This document shows, piece after piece, positions 34,754 to 46,818 of a stretch of 64,000 bases of DNA; the stretch's first letter is position 1, and each line of letters starts with the position of its first letter. The notes beneath the pieces were generated by a model. That model had not been told where the DNA came from. It was given only the letters and a program-made list of their open reading frames with translations, and made no database searches. The DNA is taken from contig CAXIPT010000034.1 of assembly GCA_964030475.1 (NCBI GenBank), forward strand, positions 62,001-126,000. Direction: 5' to 3'. Source of the DNA: Tethya wilhelma (lineage: Eukaryota; Porifera; Demospongiae; Tethyida; Tethyidae). The translations under genes and the position numbers were made by a program.

Positions 34754-35551
34754 CTTTTGTTCTCTTGTGTTAATTGGTTTATCTTGTAATTGTTTTCTTT
34801 GCTAAAATCTAGACTCCTAGTGATATTTGTGATCCCAGCTAGACCCTCTTGGTTCATGTTATGCCACAGCAGCCATTGGCAAAGTTGTTATCACGCTAGT
34901 CTCTACTTTATCCGGCAGGTAAATTTGGAAAGACTCCTCCATTAGTGTTTTGCTTTGTGATAAGGCCTGAACCATTCCCCTGATGTCACATGAAAAGCTC
35001 TAATGATCAAATTCCTGGTTGTGCTCAGTCAGCTGTCTTGAGAGATTGCAGCATTTGAAGTTTATATCAAAGTCACATTTTCATCTCATATAAACCTTCT
35101 TGAAATACAAACTAAAGTCTATTCACGTTCACTTGAGCCTTCAAAATTTCTTCATAACTTGGCTGTATATCTATGAATTGCGCTATTTTCGATACCATTC
35201 AATTGTAAGTTTCACGTAGATTCGTTTGGTGCTTTTTAAAAAGCACTACCCCTTACCATTCAAAAGTTACACGTATGTCCCATACATAAAGTACAGACAT
35301 TCCATTAACTACAAATGCGGTAAAGCTGTACTTAAGCAAAACCACAGTGCTTCCTGGGCTCAAGTGAACGCAAATAGACTTTAATCAAAGTACAGCTACA
35401 GAATGTCTTACTAAATGTGAAGAAGTGTATGTACCATAGAGGTTCTAAAAATTCTGCACAAAAAATTTAATACATTCAAACTTTGCTGAATTTTTAGCGA
35501 TTATTTTGCATGCAAGTGCTGTGCGCGCATGTTCAATTGACATAATTATAA

Positions 35552-35592
35552 TAGTACAAGGAGTGTGGCTCGCTTCGCTAGCCACGCTCCTT
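35552..35592. repeat. Near-perfect hairpin
   Basis: CAAGGAGTGTGGCT and AGCCACGCTCCTTG form a 14-bp stem with one wobble pair around a short loop (CGCTTCGCT). It may be the core of a palindromic element; no function is assigned. Confidence 0.65.
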
Positions 35593-35692
35593 GCATGCGT
35601 ATAAAATATACTGTTTACTACTAGATGCATGCAAGCACAGGCATCTGCATAAAAGATAACCATGCTGCATTGTATGCATGCATTGCTCATCA

Positions 35693-35830
35693 ATGGTCTC
35701 TCTCGTGAGGACAAGTATCGTCTTCTTACCACTGAGCCAAACTCTGATCCATTGTTCTATCCACAGTCACATCCATGTCCATCAAGTAACCTCATTGCAA
35801 TTTGGCCAGCTCAGCATTTTACCTAGCTAC
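35693..35830 (+). pseudogene. hAT TTF-domain fragment
   Basis: The plus strand reads LSREDKYRLLTTEPNSDPLF, close to LSRDSKYRLLTSKPNSDPSF of the hAT gene at 1893-5180, then diverges. It is an isolated relic of a related element. Confidence 0.65.
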
Positions 35831-36789
35831 GTGAGGTCACAGACGACCCTTTTCCGACTTTCGCCATTTTTGTAATCAGCTGGCAAAGAAACTCGTTATC
35901 TGGCTAGCTGTGCTTCGTGTACAGTGACAGAGAAACAGACTCCTAGAAGCGAAAGCTCTTCCCTTGCTACTCTTCTTTTGTGAAAGATTGGCTGCTCTAC
36001 CACACTTCTTTGTCAGATACGGATGCCACTGGTAAGCCTTGTCAGCGATCTCAAAAACAGTCAGCCATACTTGTAGCGCCTTTGATTCTATCCTAGGCTA
36101 GCACTCTCTAAGCTAGCTGTCTAGGCACACTTTTCATAGCTTGTGTTCTCCACAGTCCAGAGAAAAAACTGCTTTTAGTTCGAGGTCGCATTACTTCCGT
36201 GGACCCTCCATAACACGCGGACGGACACACGGACAGACAAAACTTTGCTTATAATATGATATATGTTCCATGCGTTTTAACGATTTGCGCAATTTGCAAA
36301 TTGCACAACACATTTTGGAAATTGTCAAATTGCGTAGTTGAGTTGTTCAAACTAGGAACGACCTATACCAGTTGCGCAATTTGGAAACTATTGGAAGAAG
36401 GCTTATGAAAATCACTGTATTCTTACAGCCTGTCAGGTAGGGAATAGCCTGCATGTATTTTTTTAATGTTGCATGTTCTGTCTGCAGTGTGCCAGTGCCA
36501 GTAGTCTTTTCTCAGACTAGTATCACATGCTCAGCTAACTTGAAATGCATGCATGCAGCAGATCTATAATTATATGAGGTGCTTGTATCACACTGTTTGT
36601 AGCTCTTTAAGTTGACACACCTCTTCATCAATAGCATACAGCTGCATAACCTTAGTCGTATTCAAGGACCTACTGTACCTGATATGTTTTTCTTGAAAGT
36701 CAGAGTGTTGTCCAATGGTGCCGTGGATTAACCTTTCCCTGTACATGTATGCCAAAGTTACTTGTAACATGCACTATAACAGTCCTTTA

Positions 36790-37095
36790 TACTCCTCTGA
36801 CACTGAAAGTATGGGTGTGTACTCCATACTTATCTATAGATACCCTCAGTCCTGTGTATCCATAAATGGTCCATGTATACCCTCAGTCCAATACACCCCT
36901 CTGACAAAGTATCCGTGTACGCCATAGTAACTGTGACGTCCGTGGATGGTCCACGGATACCCTCAGGCCAATACACCTCTCTGACAAAGTATCCGTGTAC
37001 GCCATAGTAACTGTGACGTCCGTGGATGGTCCATGGATACCCTCAGTCCAATACCCCTCTCTGACAAAGTATCTGTATAAACCATGCAGAGTATA
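36790..37095 (-). repeat. 80-bp satellite array, left side (inverted)
   Basis: About three units containing GACGTCCGTGGATGGTCC, ATACCCTCAG and TCTGACAAAGTATCCGTGTA, complementary to the right-hand array at 48571-49620. The outermost unit is the most diverged. Confidence 0.85.
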
Positions 37096-37231
37096 ACTGT
37101 GTCTGGATAAGTTTCAGGCCATTACTTGTAGAATATAGCAGACTCTTTTTGTAGTATACAGAATCAATAATTTTAGTATGTATAATAGATTAGAACAGAG
37201 TGGATCAAACAACAATATATTAGTACACAAG

Positions 37232-40200
37232 CTATTTGCTTGGGCTCAGGTGATGTTGGTTTCTCAGATCACAAAGAAAGAGCATGTAAAATAAGAAATG
37301 TTCTCGATTCATGTGTTTAGTTATTCTTGCATACTTAGAGAGCCATGAAAAGAGTTGCTCACAAGATTCGGTGTCAACCTGTTTGATAGTAGAACTGATT
37401 GTGACTCTACATGTAATTTGTATTTTCACTTAATTTTGGCGTGTAAAAAAGAATGTATCTGTCCCCAAAACTACAGACTCTCTTAATTGTTTAACAAATT
37501 TAACAGTGACAACTTTAAATTACCATTTTTAACTCCTCCACTTTGTTCAGATCGCAATGTATTTTACACCATTTTCCCACATGGCCAGGAAAGTGGAATC
37601 GATCAACAACAATGTGACAGCTAGCAATGTGTTTCGTTGTCTCTGTTTCATTAGCCCTTAATGGGTTGCAGGCATATCTCTTTAAGTGACAAGCATCATC
37701 ATAAATTATGTGTTCTATGAACAAAAAGAGATGACGTACAGTAAGCAGGGAAAGTTTCGCAGTGTCTAATTTTGCAGATGTTTATCGTCAAACATGCAAT
37801 GCACATATACATATAATATTATAAGTATATATGTCACGATAAGATTGATCGTGCATGATCCACAAAAAACATTTAAAAGTTAGACCCCATGAAAACTTTC
37901 CCACTACACGGTAATTACTGCATGATATATAGCTCTGTAGCATGTGTGGTTTAGGGCACTCACTTAAATTATTTCTGGCTTCAACATTTTTATGAAGGAA
38001 AGTGTGGATATTTCCGAACACTTGTGATACTGAGTCACTACCAAAAAGCTCCCCAATTAATACAATTGTACCACAAGGTCTTGTTCCAGCAAGGATTCCT
38101 ATATAATATAAGATAATAATAATTACATATAGCAAAGACATTAGCTACTTAATTGTTGTATGAGTGGTGAGACCCTTGTAGTAGGTATATGTATACCTGC
38201 TGTATGATCCCTAGTTTGGTATTTGTCCTTCTTTGTATTGCATTCTGAATCGATAGCAATGAGTTCAGGAGTTGAGTTGAAAACCCTACGTGTTATACCG
38301 TGATAAGTGCATAAATTATTATAATCTATAGCATATTTACTTACCCACTATTTGCACTTTCAATTGAAGTATCTAAGCGAGGTCTCTTTTGACAATGTGT
38401 AACATCAGATTGTGCACTATCAAAAGTTAATTTTTCACTGGATATTGTGGTGTGAGTTTGCCCTCCAGATAAAAAGATATGTTTTTCCATGCCCCTCTGT
38501 ATTCCTTTTTCAAATTCTTCAATTAATAGCTTTGGTAAAACTGACTCGGGTTCCCATGATGCATCAGCAGTAGGTTTTCCTAGCCATACAACCTAGTATA
38601 CAAAAAGAAATGAATTGAAATTAATTTTTGTGTATAATAATTAATGCAGGATGTAATGCATATACCTTACTGTTATAATTATTTACAGGTATATACAGTT
38701 TTTCATGGATTCTAGATTCGATGTATTTACTGCATGGTAATAAATTTTGCTATTTTGTTGAAATTAACAGTTAATCCCACAATGCTTCCATGTTTAATCC
38801 TTACTGCGGCCTCAATCTCTGCCCTACACTATAGCTGTTAAAATTGTAGCAATGGATGAGCCAGGACTATAGCATAAAGTGGTTTGCAGTACACATACAT
38901 GGTGAGGGGTTTACATTACTACACATAGGGTGGTGAAGTGGCTAAAAGTGCTTGTAAGATGGCTATAGTGCCAACTTATGAGAAAAAAAAAATGCTGTGT
39001 TTATTTAAATTTTACATGATAATTTTTGTGTTTTTGGAGTGTCTGCACGAATATGAAATGTTATATTAATATACAGTAAGTTGAACCTAGCATGCACCTG
39101 ATACAAGGTTGAATTCCTTGTTTTCCTCTTGTTAATGACAATACCAACAGGTTCTTTTTCGGTGCTTTTAACGTCAGTACAGATGTTATCATCTCCTGTT
39201 TCAACATGTTGAGGCATTGCTAACATAGGCTTATGGACCTCACAAAATGATGATTTAAATGCTGGTGTGTTTTGACAGCCACTTCTGACTTGTCCCGGAA
39301 GATCATTGTATTCAATGAATCCAGCATGCGTTGCAGCACACACAGCACGATGGTTTTTCATATTACGATCCAATACTAGTGAATCATGACATCCTGGCTT
39401 TGAACAGTTGTGATCTAGGGAAAAATGTATAATTATAAATTTGTATTTTACTTGTAGATATTGAAAGGAAATATCTGATGTGCATGCAACGTCAGTTTTG
39501 TCCAACTACGCTAAATAACTATTGTGTACATGCATGCTATACATGTGCATGTATGTGTTGTACCTGCATGTCTTGCCATAAAGGCTCCATGGTATGTGGA
39601 AACAATCTGAGGAAGTGTTTCAATGGTTTTGGAGTGTAAAGGAAGAGAACTCAGTGACATGCACTCTGGATACCATGAGGATACTTTAAGTATGGCATAT
39701 TGGAAAAATGCTTCTTCAATTCGACGTCTATCAACACTGATTCTTTCACTCAAAAAATCATTGTTTCTGCATAGTTTAAAGAGTATAAATAATTACAACA
39801 ATCATATTATTAGTAAAATTCGTTAGCAAAAGAAGCATATTCGTAAATGTTTTTATACTGTAACAGAAATTTTAAGGTCATGCATGTACGACTACATACA
39901 CTAACACTTAGTGCGTAAGTATTATACAAAATCCCACAAACATAAATTGGCATATCTATGTACAAACATGCAGCATCAAACCTATTTTCACTCTTGTTGA
40001 TGTAGTTATATACATCTGCACATTGCTTAAAACTTTGTTGTCCAAGGAGTATATTAGCATTAAATTGTTCCAAGAGCTTCATGGAAAATGCCGTCTCCCT
40101 AGATGATACAAAGAATTGTAGGGTGTTCCAATTGGAGTTGAAAAAGATTTCTGTAGAAGCACTTCCTTTGGAGTAGTACCCATAGTATTGGGTTAAGCCA

Positions 40201-41009
40201 CATGCTCGATTGGTACAAAATTTATGATAGCATTACATTGTGTATTATGTTAAACTTTGTTTAAGGTTTGTGCATGGGCATTGTATATTTCAATTATTAT
40301 GGACCTCTAAGGGTGAATCCTGATCAACAATAATATTATTATTGTAAAAAAATTGACTTTTACTAGAATTTACCATCAAACCACCCAGTAGCAGTGTCAG
40401 TACTTGTGTTTGTTTATCTTTTCCGTGCATGCTCACAGTGTGTGAAAAAAAAATGTTCATGCATGATTGTATTATCATGGTACCTGGAATAGTTCCCATT
40501 GAATGATCGTATAGTACTAAGGTGGCAGGTCTATCCTTTCTTATCAGTAATTTGCAACCGCACAACACACATTTTTTTGTCACTGATGAGAAGGACACCG
40601 AGAGGTTTCTTTTTAACCTGCATTTGGTCATTAAATTGTAAAAATTTGCTGTGAGCAAGCATACAAAACTGGTGATTCATCCTTTAAACAAAAGATAACA
40701 GTCTCTACCATGCATGGTGAACAGGCTGAGTAATCTAATGCCCCATAAAATACTCACGTTGAACTGGATTAGGTCCTGGAGAAGCATTTCATCTGTCTGG
40801 AATGCTGTGACGTCAAGAGTGTGAAGATTTTCCATAAACACTTTCACTTGATCAGCAGTCACTGAATTTTTGGAATCTTTTCCTTGGGTTGCAAACTCCA
40901 CTGCAATTCCCCACAAATTTGGCATATCAGATGGTAGCTGAGTCACAGCAAACACTAGTCTTCTTAGCACAGAAACATCCTTGATGTACTTTGCTATTAA
41001 GCTAAGCAT
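37232..41009 (-). CDS. KDZ-like transposase with CxC clusters and chromodomain-like segment, multi-exon
   Basis: Proposed start 41009. Exon 1 (41009-40758) is helical (LIAKYIKDVSVLRRLVFAVT) and ends at GTGAGT. Then a CxC5-like block (KKCVLCGCKLLIRKDRPATL) near 40590-40530; RACGLTQYYGYYSKGS and SSRETAFSMKLLEQFNANIL near 40210-40045; DRRRIEEAFFQYAIL near 39740; a CxC6-like block (HNCSKPGCHDSLVLDRNMKN, then AVCAATHAG and SGCQNTP, then SSFCEVHKP) at 39415-39215; a chromodomain-like segment (VVWLGKPTADASWEPESVLP) near 38590; ELIAIDSECNTKKDKYQ near 38260; GTRPCGTIVLIGELFGSDSV near 38090; HIIYDDACHLKRYA near 37700; and VDTESCEQLFSWLSKYARIT near 37405, with stop at 37232. DDACHL and TESCEQ probably hold the second Asp and the Glu of the DDE triad. 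Exon borders between 40757 and 40240 are unclear. No stop was seen inside the conserved blocks, so it may be intact. The KDZ assignment is from recalled motif patterns. Confidence 0.6.
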
Positions 41010-41227
41010 AGCTGCTTCTATATCATGCAGAAATTTTAATAGAAAATGTGCAAACAGTAATAATCACTGACTCATAGCTATCATATGGAAGTTTTCATGT
41101 GACTACTCATGTGATAATTTCAATATTTATGTTTCAACTCATGCACTTTGCTTGTCTGCCTGAAACTTCAAACCCTGCTCAGTATTCAATACTAGTTTGA
41201 GTATACTGTTAATTGATGTGAGTCAGG
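41010..41227. promoter_or_regulatory. Divergent intergenic region between transposase and helicase genes
   Basis: Only 218 bp separate the two proposed start codons, so the genes may share a bidirectional promoter. No individual promoter element is claimed. Confidence 0.45.
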
Positions 41228-41785
41228 ATGACTAGCAAAGAATCTAAACAAGCATATAGTATTCATGAATTAAGGAAAAGACTGGATCTAAGCTGGGACC
41301 TAGATGTGGACTGGAAACTGTACCCTACAATACTAACAGAGGTAAGGACCATTGCAATTATGCTTAATGCTTTGTCGATAATAGTATAATTATATATAGG
41401 CTTGTTTTTTTTGTTGTTTTTTTTAGTTTCTACTGGTACAAATGGTTTAACTGTTTGTATGCCATTTATATACATCTAGATAGGTTTTAATAAGTGCACA
41501 CCGCTTACGTAAAGCTGATAAATATTTTAATATAATTTTTAAAATTTTTACTGAGTAAATGGGACTATATAGTTACAGATATAATGGATTCTGGCCTTTG
41601 CATGTGTATCTGTTCAACAGTTACATGTGTTTTCTATTGCATGATCATTCACAAAATACCACGCACACATATGCACACATAGGCCCACATGTGGTTTTTG
41701 TGGTTAGGTATGGGTGTATCCTCAAATTTACACATGTCTGCACCACATGCTGCTTTTGTAGTATTGTAGTGCATACATATGTAGC

Positions 41786-41806
41786 CTCGTACCCAGGCTT
41801 TCCCCT
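41786..41806. mobile_element. GCCTCGTACCCAGGC-type MITE end in helicase intron 1
   Basis: GTAGCCTCGTACCCAGGCTT matches the terminus of the 61839-62474 element; only one end is present. Confidence 0.55.
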
Positions 41807-42647
41807 TTAGTATCATGCAGACTGGGTAAGAGGGTATACATAAATGATTTACATTTCACCTCTTGTACTTATAGGGATGACAGCAGGCAGGAACAGCCAT
41901 AAGTATGTCACCAACAGCTGTTCTTGCTGGCCTGATTCTTATTGTGGGGTTTACCATTTCTCATTCTGTGGTTGAAGTTGAAAATACTGATTGGATGGAG
42001 CCTGTGTTGTTATGGTTGTCAGTCTGTATGCCAACAGGAATGGGAAAGTCATCACTCTGCAAATTTTTACGAAATAGAATTAAAGGAGCAAAGGCATTGT
42101 GTGATCCTCACAGTGGCTATGTGATGACCAGTCATTTGAAAAAATGGGAGACCTAATGTCACAAAATAATTGGAAGCTCCTAGGTCTCTACGATGAGCTC
42201 CCAATGTTCTTCTCACAGATCAATGTGCTTAAGGCTAGGGGTGGTGTCTCAGATTCCCATGAATTATCCGTTTTTCTACAGCTGGGCAATTCCGTGTAAA
42301 ATGAAACCACAGGGTCAAATTCTTAATCTAATGTTAGAGTCACATACAGTATACCATTTTGAAGTCTGATGCATGTAATTTACAAATCTGAAAATTTTTT
42401 CTAAAAATTTCCACCGGTTAAAAAGTTATGGGTAAATGTACGATGCTACCATGGTTACCGTGTCTTGTCTGCATTTGTGTGAGATTTAGGCTATTGTCCT
42501 GTTTCACTGCAAGGAAGGACTAGTGTCATAAAAATATGGTCATTTGGATAGACAATACACCTAATTAAATAGTTAATGTGAAATTAATTACTGACAGCTG
42601 CTCATTATGGTGTTAATATATATGCAATTTTGCCGACAAACCGTTTT

Positions 42648-42834
42648 ACGTCCGTCACAAAAATTAGCTTCAAAGTTGTATACTACACCGATAGTAGATG
42701 GTTGAACAGAACCATTTGAGATTATCTGTTAGCTTACTGAGATACTTCATGACCACCCTTCACTTTGTGACCACACCCACTACCTCCGAGAAAAACCAGT
42801 GACGGACGTACACCTAAAAGTGTACGTCCGTCAC
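42648..42834. repeat. Subterminal ACGTCCGTCAC repeats, left side
   Basis: Copies at 42648-42658, 42824-42834, and inverted at 42799-42809 (the last two form a hairpin-like pair). Probably binding sites for the element's transposase. Confidence 0.8.
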
Positions 42835-43020
42835 ATACATGTAATTAGTACTGAGTTCTCCTAAAGGGATCTCAAGTGTGTCTGTTTATTAATAATTACT
42901 AGGTCTGCAACCACACTAACATGATTTAGCAGAGATAACCTACATGTGTTTCTATAGTAACGAAGTGTAGCAGCTGCCTTCATACTGAGCTATTGTTGGT
43001 TGGTTTTGAGATACTTGAAA

Positions 43021-45150
43021 ATGCCACGGTCTAGTAGTTGCAAGGAAAGGCAAAGAAAGCATCGTGCTAAAGTGAGACAAAACAAAGATCTATATGTAGC
43101 TCAGCTAGAGAAGGACAGAAAACGAAAAGCCCTTCAACGAGAAAAAGCAAGAGCTCAAATGAGTGAATCACAACTTCAAGAGCATCGTGCTCAAGAGAGA
43201 GTTCGTGTACGAAAGTACAAAGAGAAAAAACGTGCTGAATCCCTCACTCATACAAGCAGTAATGACAGTACACCATATAGGTGTACCCAAACACTGGGAA
43301 AAGCACTGAAACGAGTTCGTGAAAGTCTACCTGCTTCTCCAAACAAACGACGCCATGTGATCGAAACGCTTGCAGAGAAGGCTGGAATTTCTGTAACCAA
43401 ATCAAGTTCCAGGCAAAGAAGCTCTGCTCTTAGTGCGAACACAGTGACTGCTGTGAATGCATTCTACTTCTCGAATGACACTTCATGGCAGGCACCTGGT
43501 AGGAAGGACCGGGTTGTTGTGAGAGAGAAAGGTTCTGATGGAAAGGTACAAAAGCGAACAGAGCAAACACGCTATATGCTCATGTCACTGCGAGAAGCAC
43601 ACCAGAAATTCAAGGAGGAGCACCCAGGAGATGAAATTGGTTTGAGCAAATTCTGTGAGTTGCGCCCAGTGAATGTCAAGTACTTTGATGACCTTCCCCA
43701 CCAAGTGTGTCTGTGTCCTTACCATGAGAATGTACGACTTCTTCTGGTTGCCCTCAAAGATCACACATCTTTGACAACATGTTTTGCTGAGTTTGTAGGG
43801 CAAGTTACATGCGATGGTGAAGCAGAGCAGTGTTTGTTGGGGGAGTGCGATTCTTGCAAAGACTCCATCAACAGCTTCGTCCCAGATGACACCAGTGCTC
43901 CAATTCGATACTACCAATGGCAGCATAATGAGAGATCGGAAAAGGTAGAGATAGTTGGCACTGTAGGAGATGCCTTCAGCGAGCTAAAGAGGCAGCTGAG
44001 GCCATTCTTGATTCACACATATGTGAAGCGAAGCCAATCTGATCACTTTAAGTCACTGACAAGCAGTTGCAATGGAAAGAATGTGGTTCTTCAAATCGAT
44101 TTTTCTGAGAATGCTACAATTGCCTCTCAGTGTGAAATTCAGTCAGCACATTGGTCACATGTGCAGGCCACGCTCTTCACTGCCCATGCCTGGATTGACA
44201 AGGACACACAAGAGAGCATGGTAGTCATTTCTAATGACCTCCAGCACACTAAAATGAGTGTATACACTTTCATGCAGTACCTCTTCAGACACCTGAAGGA
44301 AAGCCATCCTGACATTCAAGTCATCGATGTATTTAGTGACGGGCCGAGCTCTCAGTTCAAACAGAAGTTCCTCTTCTCAAATCTCAAGGCTTGGGAAGAT
44401 GAACATGATATTACATTGAGGTGGAACTTCTTTGCCACATCTCATGGCAAAGGGGTTGTGGATGGTGTTGGGGGGACTGTAAAACGAAGAGTGTGGAGAC
44501 ATGTTCGAAGCAACCAGGCTCATGTGTCTACTCCTGAGCAGTATGCTAAGGTTGCTACACAGCGATGTCCGAATGTGCACGTTAAGTACATACCAAAGGA
44601 AGAGATCGATGCTTTGAAAGTTTTCCTTGACAAAAAATGGGAGAATGTAGTCACCGTGCCAGGGACCCATCAGATTCACTTTGTGCAGAGCTATGGCCAA
44701 AACAGTGTGAGGGTGGCTAACACTTCTGATGCTGCAGTGACCAGGATAGCTCGGATTAGAACAGAAGACAACACTGCTGCCGATGACTCCGACGACACTG
44801 CCGATAATCCCGATAACACTGCCAATGACTCCAGCAACACTGCCAATGACCCTTACGACACTGCCATTAATCCCGATAACACTGCCAATGATCCTCGTGG
44901 TGCTACACGTGTGCCTGCTGTTGTAGGAAACTGGGTAGTAGTGTTATACGACAATGTGGAGTATCCTGGTGAGGTGACTGGTGTGTTTGACAATGATGTT
45001 GAAGTAAATGTCATGCACAAGACTGGGAATGCTTGGAAATGGCCAACAAAGCAAGATAAGATCCTGTATGTGACAGATAGTATTGTCCGCATAGTCAGCC
45101 CACCAAAGGCTGCTGGCCACCGAGGTCAATTCATTTTCGATAACATGTAG
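43021..45150 (+). CDS. Intact 709-aa transposase-like protein of the nested element
   Basis: The first ATG is at 43021 (MPRSSSCKERQRKHRAKVRQ); the frame continues to a stop at 45148-45150. An upstream TTG extension is not needed. Parts: a basic, helical N-terminus (residues 1-75); a basic middle with FYFSNDTSWQAPGRKDRVVV; possible zinc residues (QVCLCPYHENVRLLL near 228-242, LLGECDSC near 273-280); DFSENATIASQ with Asp360; VIDVFSDGPSSQFKQKFLFS with Asp440; WNFFATSHGKGVVDGVGG near 469-486; an Asn/Asp/Thr-rich repeat near 580-630; and a C-terminal beta-rich, Tudor/chromo-like part (VGNWVVVLYDNVEYPGEVTG). The Asp spacing and HGKG block suggest an RNase H-like catalytic core. I recognise the pattern as widespread in aquatic animals but cannot name the family. 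Confidence 0.85.
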   Translation: MPRSSSCKERQRKHRAKVRQNKDLYVAQLEKDRKRKALQREKARAQMSESQLQEHRAQERVRVRKYKEKKRAESLTHTSSNDSTPYRCTQTLGKALKRVRESLPASPNKRRHVIETLAEKAGISVTKSSSRQRSSALSANTVTAVNAFYFSNDTSWQAPGRKDRVVVREKGSDGKVQKRTEQTRYMLMSLREAHQKFKEEHPGDEIGLSKFCELRPVNVKYFDDLPHQVCLCPYHENVRLLLVALKDHTSLTTCFAEFVGQVTCDGEAEQCLLGECDSCKDSINSFVPDDTSAPIRYYQWQHNERSEKVEIVGTVGDAFSELKRQLRPFLIHTYVKRSQSDHFKSLTSSCNGKNVVLQIDFSENATIASQCEIQSAHWSHVQATLFTAHAWIDKDTQESMVVISNDLQHTKMSVYTFMQYLFRHLKESHPDIQVIDVFSDGPSSQFKQKFLFSNLKAWEDEHDITLRWNFFATSHGKGVVDGVGGTVKRRVWRHVRSNQAHVSTPEQYAKVATQRCPNVHVKYIPKEEIDALKVFLDKKWENVVTVPGTHQIHFVQSYGQNSVRVANTSDAAVTRIARIRTEDNTAADDSDDTADNPDNTANDSSNTANDPYDTAINPDNTANDPRGATRVPAVVGNWVVVLYDNVEYPGEVTGVFDNDVEVNVMHKTGNAWKWPTKQDKILYVTDSIVRIVSPPKAAGHRGQFIFDNM

Positions 45151-45283
45151 ACATGTAGAACATTTATTGCATACTAACATGTACCTACTTGTGACTTTAA
45201 CAGTATACATACCTTATGTACATTACATCAAGTGTTTACTAGCCATGTTACCATTGCATTTTGGTTGTTCATTTTGCTCTAAT

Positions 45284-45663
45284 ACGTCCGTCACAAAATT
45301 TAGGTATGTCCGTCACAAGCATAAGTGTATGATGCCATAAACATAAAGTAGGCAGCTGCTCCACTTTTTGTGCCAAACATTAACTTAATGTGTACATATT
45401 TCAAAATTAGTCTCATACCCCCACACAATTCACAGAGTTTTGGGGTCAAACATCGTAACCCCTAGATTGTCAAATTGTCTGAGTACGTCCGTCACATTAC
45501 TTTGAATGCCTACTAGCACCTACTAACACAATGAAACTGAAACCTACCACTCATATCCATTACTTTGGACTAGGCCCTTGCTATCCTCAGCAAAATTTAC
45601 TAAAACCTCTGATTTGGTTATAGGATAATTTGGATAGTATTGTACAAATGGTACGTCCGTCAC
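45284..45663. repeat. Subterminal ACGTCCGTCAC repeats, right side
   Basis: Copies at 45284-45294, 45306-45316 (one mismatch), 45485-45495 and 45653-45663, the last just inside the right inverted end. Confidence 0.85.
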
Positions 45664-46818
45664 CACGGAATTGCCCAGCTGTATGGTGCAGAGCACTGGA
45701 TGAGGAAAACTGGTTGGTAACTGTTTTCGCTGTCACAGTGTTATTTTTTATTAATTATCCATTATATTTTTTAGTTTCCGGTGATTCAAATTTTAACATG
45801 GATCACACTGGGTTAACAGTAGGTGGTTTCACGCAACCTTCCGTGGCAAGAAACATTATCGCAAATCCATCCAATTCAGACAAGGGTCTGTGTCAGCGAT
45901 TTTTGTGGCTAGTACCAAAGCCTATTGCTGTTTCATTTGAAGAATTGCAAACTGTAGACAAAGATTTTTGCACCTCTATTGGTAAGATTTTATACAATAT
46001 CAACAAATTTGTCAAATTCTTTGACTGTATTTGCTAACAAATTGTTAATAGTTATCTGTTATACATGGATATCTAGAGGGACTTATGGCAGCAATGTGGA
46101 AAGACACCCAAAAAATTCATCACTGGACCTTGAAGCGGCCATGTAAAGCATTCAGAAGCAAGTTTAACACAGTGAAGGACCAAGTGCTTCAGATTTCTTG
46201 CAGTGATGATCTATTGTCTGGTATGTATTATTTAAATTCCTCATAATTACAGCTAAAAGAAATTACTAAAACTATAATTATGCCCATTAGCTGTACTTCA
46301 TGTTCCCTCCTATGTATACATGACCTCACTGACAAATGCATTCAGGAAGATTGTGTACAGCGAAGTTGCCATGCACAAATTAAGGGGTATAGCATTAACA
46401 AATTTTATCTGCATAGTTGTTTGGAGTAAGGGGAAAGACATGATGATCATTATGTCAATAATCATTAGCATGCATTATGTACACATTACAATATAGGAAT
46501 GCTGTCAAAATCCAGGGGACAGGTGCTACGTGTTGCAGCAACATTCCATGCTTTGTTTCACATTGAAACACCACAGCAAGTTCCCACTACCATTTCTGAG
46601 AAAGCAATTGAGGCAGCAGTAAATTTTGTTGAAGTTTGTAACCAGCATGTTGCCTATCTCTCAGGAATGGGGGAGATTGACAGCTATATTTCTTCGCTCA
46701 CAGAAAAGCAAGCAGGTTCTGTAACTAGACAACTAAATGTAAAACTAGTCCTATTGACTGTTGTCCCTCATTTCATAAAATAATACTGTGCAGTATAATT
46801 GTAATTTGAAGTATAGTA

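Larger units (their letters stand above)
34754..36707. other. Mostly no gene; small relics
   Basis: Apart from the hairpin and hAT fragment listed separately I see no gene. A short run near 36225 (ACGGACACACGGACAGACAA) is simple-sequence-like. Confidence 0.4.
42285..45675 (+). mobile_element. 3.4-kb DNA transposon with 6-bp CAGCTG target duplication
   Basis: Inverted ends GGCAATTCCGTG (42285-42296) and CACGGAATTGCC (45664-45675) are exact. CAGCTG lies directly outside both (42279-42284 and 45676-45681). Counting CAGCTG once, the interrupted helicase exon reads FL, QL, YGAEHW in frame, which supports a 6-bp duplication. Subterminal copies of ACGTCCGTCAC are seen at both sides. It carries one long uninterrupted transposase-like frame. 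The superfamily is not assigned; Dada and IS3EU are groups with duplications of about this size. Confidence 0.85.

Noticed and set aside
35552..35592. tRNA or other structured RNA gene
   Set aside because: Only a simple hairpin; no cloverleaf or internal promoter boxes seen.
43000..43020. Seven-residue upstream extension of the 709-aa transposase
   Set aside because: It begins at TTG; the first ATG at 43021 gives a sensible basic N-terminus.
42277..45683. TA target duplication for the 3.4-kb transposon, with ends CAGCTGGGC...
   Set aside because: Under that reading the helicase exon loses its frame; treating CAGCTG as a 6-bp duplication restores FLQLYGAEHW, so the ends are GGCAATTCCGTG.
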